DNA of 64,000 bases from Aliiroseovarius sp. S1123 (GTDB lineage Bacteria; Pseudomonadota; Alphaproteobacteria; Rhodobacterales; Rhodobacteraceae), in assembly GCF_023015885.1 (NCBI RefSeq), contig NZ_JALKBE010000001.1, positions 310,001 to 374,000 of the forward strand. The letters run 5' to 3'. Position 1 is the stretch's first letter. Each line of letters starts with the position of its first letter. The notes under the pieces are model-generated. The model ran no database searches. It had not been told where the DNA came from and worked only from the letters and a program-made list of their open reading frames with translations. The position numbers and the translations under genes are program-made. Positions 62,009 to 64,000 of the stretch are shown one piece after another.

Positions 62009-64000
62009 TTACGACAGCCGCGTCCAAAGAGGCGTGCCGTATAGAAGCCATGGCTTGTAAAGAACCCGAGAAAGGTTCGGAAGCGAAGGCTGCTCATCTT
62101 CCGACGACACTTTTTGAACTCCCAAGCGAATGGCTGGCGTGTTCTCAATAGGTGCCCGTTTTCGGTGTTTCTCTACGGGAATCCGTATATTTTCACCGGG
62201 AACTGCGATAGAGCTCATGGTCATTTCTACTTCTTCGGTTTCGTCATGCTTGTTCCGAGATGTTACATATTGGCGAAACTCGAAAAAATTATAGTGAACC
62301 CTGAAGATGTTCAGGATCGCGATCAGAACCCTGGGATTGTAGCTGGCACCGTTCTCAAACGAGGGACCTTTTCGAGCCCCGCCGCTGCTTGCGCGATCAG
62401 TCATACTGATGCGTTCGCGAACAGCCTCCATAAAGCTCGAAGCCGGCTGCAATGTCGCCCGGACAACGCGCCTTGTAATGGCCTTGCAAAGATCAGGATC
62501 CTTGATCTGAGAGTCTATGCCCAAAGCTTTGAATTGTTCCCTGTATCGGCGCGACAGGACTGGGAATCCGACAACCTTGTCTGTCTCGCCGCCAAACTGG
62601 ACAGGACTTCGAATCCAGAGATCAGGGAAGGCACGTGTCGCAAAATTTGATATAGGAAACGGCCGAGCATCCCCGGATCGTCCAGGTTTGTAGGCAGGCT
62701 TCAGCCTGGCTTCAGTCCATGCATGCAGCGCTTCATATGGCGCAAGGTTCGGATTGGCATTCCGAAACCTTCTGAGCGATGCGTCGTATCGGTTGAACTT
62801 CGAGGTGATCTGACCCTTGGTTGCCTTCTTGTTGAAGCTCACGACAAGCCATTCAAACAAATCCTCCTTAATGTCTTCCCGGAAGATGTGCGGAACTACC
62901 CGCGCCATTGCCGCTTCTTGTTCACTGACGAGCGTTATCTTTCCGGAGGGCAACATTTCTCTCAGGCATTCGAGATGCGCCGCTTTTGTGTAGGTATCGC
63001 GCGTCATAATGCCCGAAAATGAGTTGCGCGTATCACGCTCTGACGCGGGGAAATTGAAATAGAACCTGCGAAGGAAGCTGAGCGAGAGCCGCCTTTCCTC
63101 AGCTCTGTCGAGCTCGAATTGAAGGCTCGCGTCGGGTGTCCTCTTCGCTCGCTTGAGCTTTTCATGAACCTTCTCACCGAAGAGGCGGAATTCTGACTCG
63201 GCAGCTGCGAAGAGTGCTCCTTCTTCATACCGCCCAGAGGGTCGTTGGAATTCCAAAAGGGGCGCGGTGAACGTTGTTCCATCTGCCTTGGTATAAGTCT
63301 TTCTGATCTTCACTGGCCCTTTGCGACCACCGTAGTGGTCGAGCAGATAATTGGCGGGATCAATGGTAGGATCGAAATCGACATCTATTCGGTAAATGTA
63401 GCCAGAATCGATGTCTGCACTGATCGAACAATTCAACTGTGTCAGGCGGCGGTCAGTGCGCGTCTCCCAGTTCACCGAAAGAACAATATCGTCATGGGCA
63501 ATTTTGTGATGGCGAAATTTCCCGAGGCGTTCGTGGTCCTTACGCCACTTGTCCAACTGGGCCTTTTCATAAGCAAGGAGGACTTCCTCAAGCCAAAATA
63601 TGCGATCGTAGAACCGCGACATGCCAACCTGTCGCCTGCCATCAGGGCTTCTGAAAATTCGGCGCATATCACTCATTCCTGACTCATTGACCAGGTGGTT
63701 CAGGATTTGGATGTTTTCAGTTCTTTCCTTCTGCCGGCGATGCGGTGCTGACACCGTAAACCGGGAGCCTCTTTGGCCTTTGCATGCTTTGCAAACGACA
63801 CGCATTCCGAGGGGCTTTCCACCCTTCCGGCTACCTTTTCTGGGCGTGGTCTTGCCGTTGGCACCATCGAGGGCAAACGCAGTCGGATCTTCAAGATACC
63901 GCTTTCCGCAGCTACCGCATCTTGGTCCATCCAGAACGCCGTTCATCGACCTTAGGCGATTTGTTTCCGCCACGAAGTGAGCATTGGAAAGAACCTTCTG
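62009..64000 (-). CDS. Large zinc-ribbon, insertion-element-like protein (N-terminus beyond window)
   Basis: At least 654 residues from a GTG at 63973. The frame stays open to the right edge, so the true start probably lies outside. Near the N-terminus there is a zinc ribbon with Cys pairs CGSC and CKAC (about 19/22 and 61/64), then a helix-turn-helix-like part. A central region follows with acidic residues (CSISADIDSGYIYRIDVDFD; ITLVSEQEAAMARV; NLAPYEALHAWTEARL) that looks like a degenerate or divergent DDE/RNase H-type core. The C-terminal ~150 residues are basic. InsA-like insertion-element proteins share the ribbon, but the size is far larger than IS1 proteins. Function not established. 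Confidence 0.5.
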   Translation of the reverse strand, partial: QKVLSNAHFVAETNRLRSMNGVLDGPRCGSCGKRYLEDPTAFALDGANGKTTPRKGSRKGGKPLGMRVVCKACKGQRGSRFTVSAPHRRQKERTENIQILNHLVNESGMSDMRRIFRSPDGRRQVGMSRFYDRIFWLEEVLLAYEKAQLDKWRKDHERLGKFRHHKIAHDDIVLSVNWETRTDRRLTQLNCSISADIDSGYIYRIDVDFDPTIDPANYLLDHYGGRKGPVKIRKTYTKADGTTFTAPLLEFQRPSGRYEEGALFAAAESEFRLFGEKVHEKLKRAKRTPDASLQFELDRAEERRLSLSFLRRFYFNFPASERDTRNSFSGIMTRDTYTKAAHLECLREMLPSGKITLVSEQEAAMARVVPHIFREDIKEDLFEWLVVSFNKKATKGQITSKFNRYDASLRRFRNANPNLAPYEALHAWTEARLKPAYKPGRSGDARPFPISNFATRAFPDLWIRSPVQFGGETDKVVGFPVLSRRYREQFKALGIDSQIKDPDLCKAITRRVVRATLQPASSFMEAVRERISMTDRASSGGARKGPSFENGASYNPRVLIAILNIFRVHYNFFEFRQYVTSRNKHDETEEVEMTMSSIAVPGENIRIPVEKHRKRAPIENTPAIRLGVQKVSSEDEQPSLPNLSRVLYKPWLLYGTPLWTRLS

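Noticed and set aside
61765-62151. 128-residue open frame left of the zinc-ribbon gene
   Set aside because: Runs into the 3' end of the opposite-strand gene and has no ribosome site; part of decayed intergenic DNA.
1-64000. CRISPR arrays, tRNA or rRNA genes
   Set aside because: No regularly spaced repeats, no tRNA cloverleaf with a GTTCRANNC T-loop in the gaps, and no rRNA-like segments were seen by eye; a covariance search could still find something small.

Overview
The window looks like chromosomal DNA from an alphaproteobacterium of the Rhodobacterales (Roseobacter-type). The inference rests on several features: an F0-only ATP synthase operon with paired b' and b subunits; an XRE/ScfR (PccR-type) regulator beside propionyl-CoA carboxylase genes; a choline sulfate/choline cluster; a short-form prolyl-tRNA synthetase; and a Branch-type glycosyltransferase opposite a sulfotransferase. 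Gene density is high and many neighbours overlap by 1-4 bases. I see no rRNA, tRNA or CRISPR array.

Layout. Positions 1-1.9 kb hold azoR (cut by the left edge), a divergent LysR regulator and an ArsR regulator. 2.1-4.8 kb is atpI-atpB-atpE-atpF'-atpF with a clean terminator. 4.8-9.6 kb carries a GntR regulator, an OmpA-like lipoprotein, an AraC/O6-alkylguanine repair protein, nth, a PfkB sugar kinase and an OsmC protein. 9.6-12.8 kb has a sulfotransferase, a divergent GlcNAc-transferase-like gene, a HIT protein and a zinc-finger protein. 12.9-19.6 kb has polA, a MerR regulator divergent from a CDF metal exporter, a WYL regulator with a VOC protein, hyi and a small lipoprotein gene.

19.6-27.0 kb is an osmolyte block. 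Choline import (choX, choW, choV) is read leftwards with a LysE-type exporter gene embedded in it. Divergent from it are betI, betC (choline-O-sulfatase) and betA (choline dehydrogenase); betB is not here. 28.2-39.1 kb is a propionyl-CoA to succinyl-CoA block: a PccR-like regulator, pccB, pccA and mcm, with passenger genes between them and a candidate small RNA. 39.2-51.3 kb is mostly housekeeping: VOC, GNAT, DnaJ-like, EEP phosphatase, the PerM-hda-ppk-ppx cluster, an FAD oxidoreductase and proS.

51.6-61.5 kb is an accessory catabolic block. It encodes a thiolase, a two-domain FadB, a DMSP-lyase-like cupin, an acyl-CoA synthetase, a LysR regulator and a second betaine-type ABC importer. Together they suggest uptake of an onium compound (betaine, carnitine or DMSP-like), lysis or CoA activation, and beta-oxidation-like breakdown. 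This is the best candidate for an undescribed system here. The right edge (62.0-64.0 kb) holds a large zinc-ribbon, insertion-element-like protein that runs off the window.
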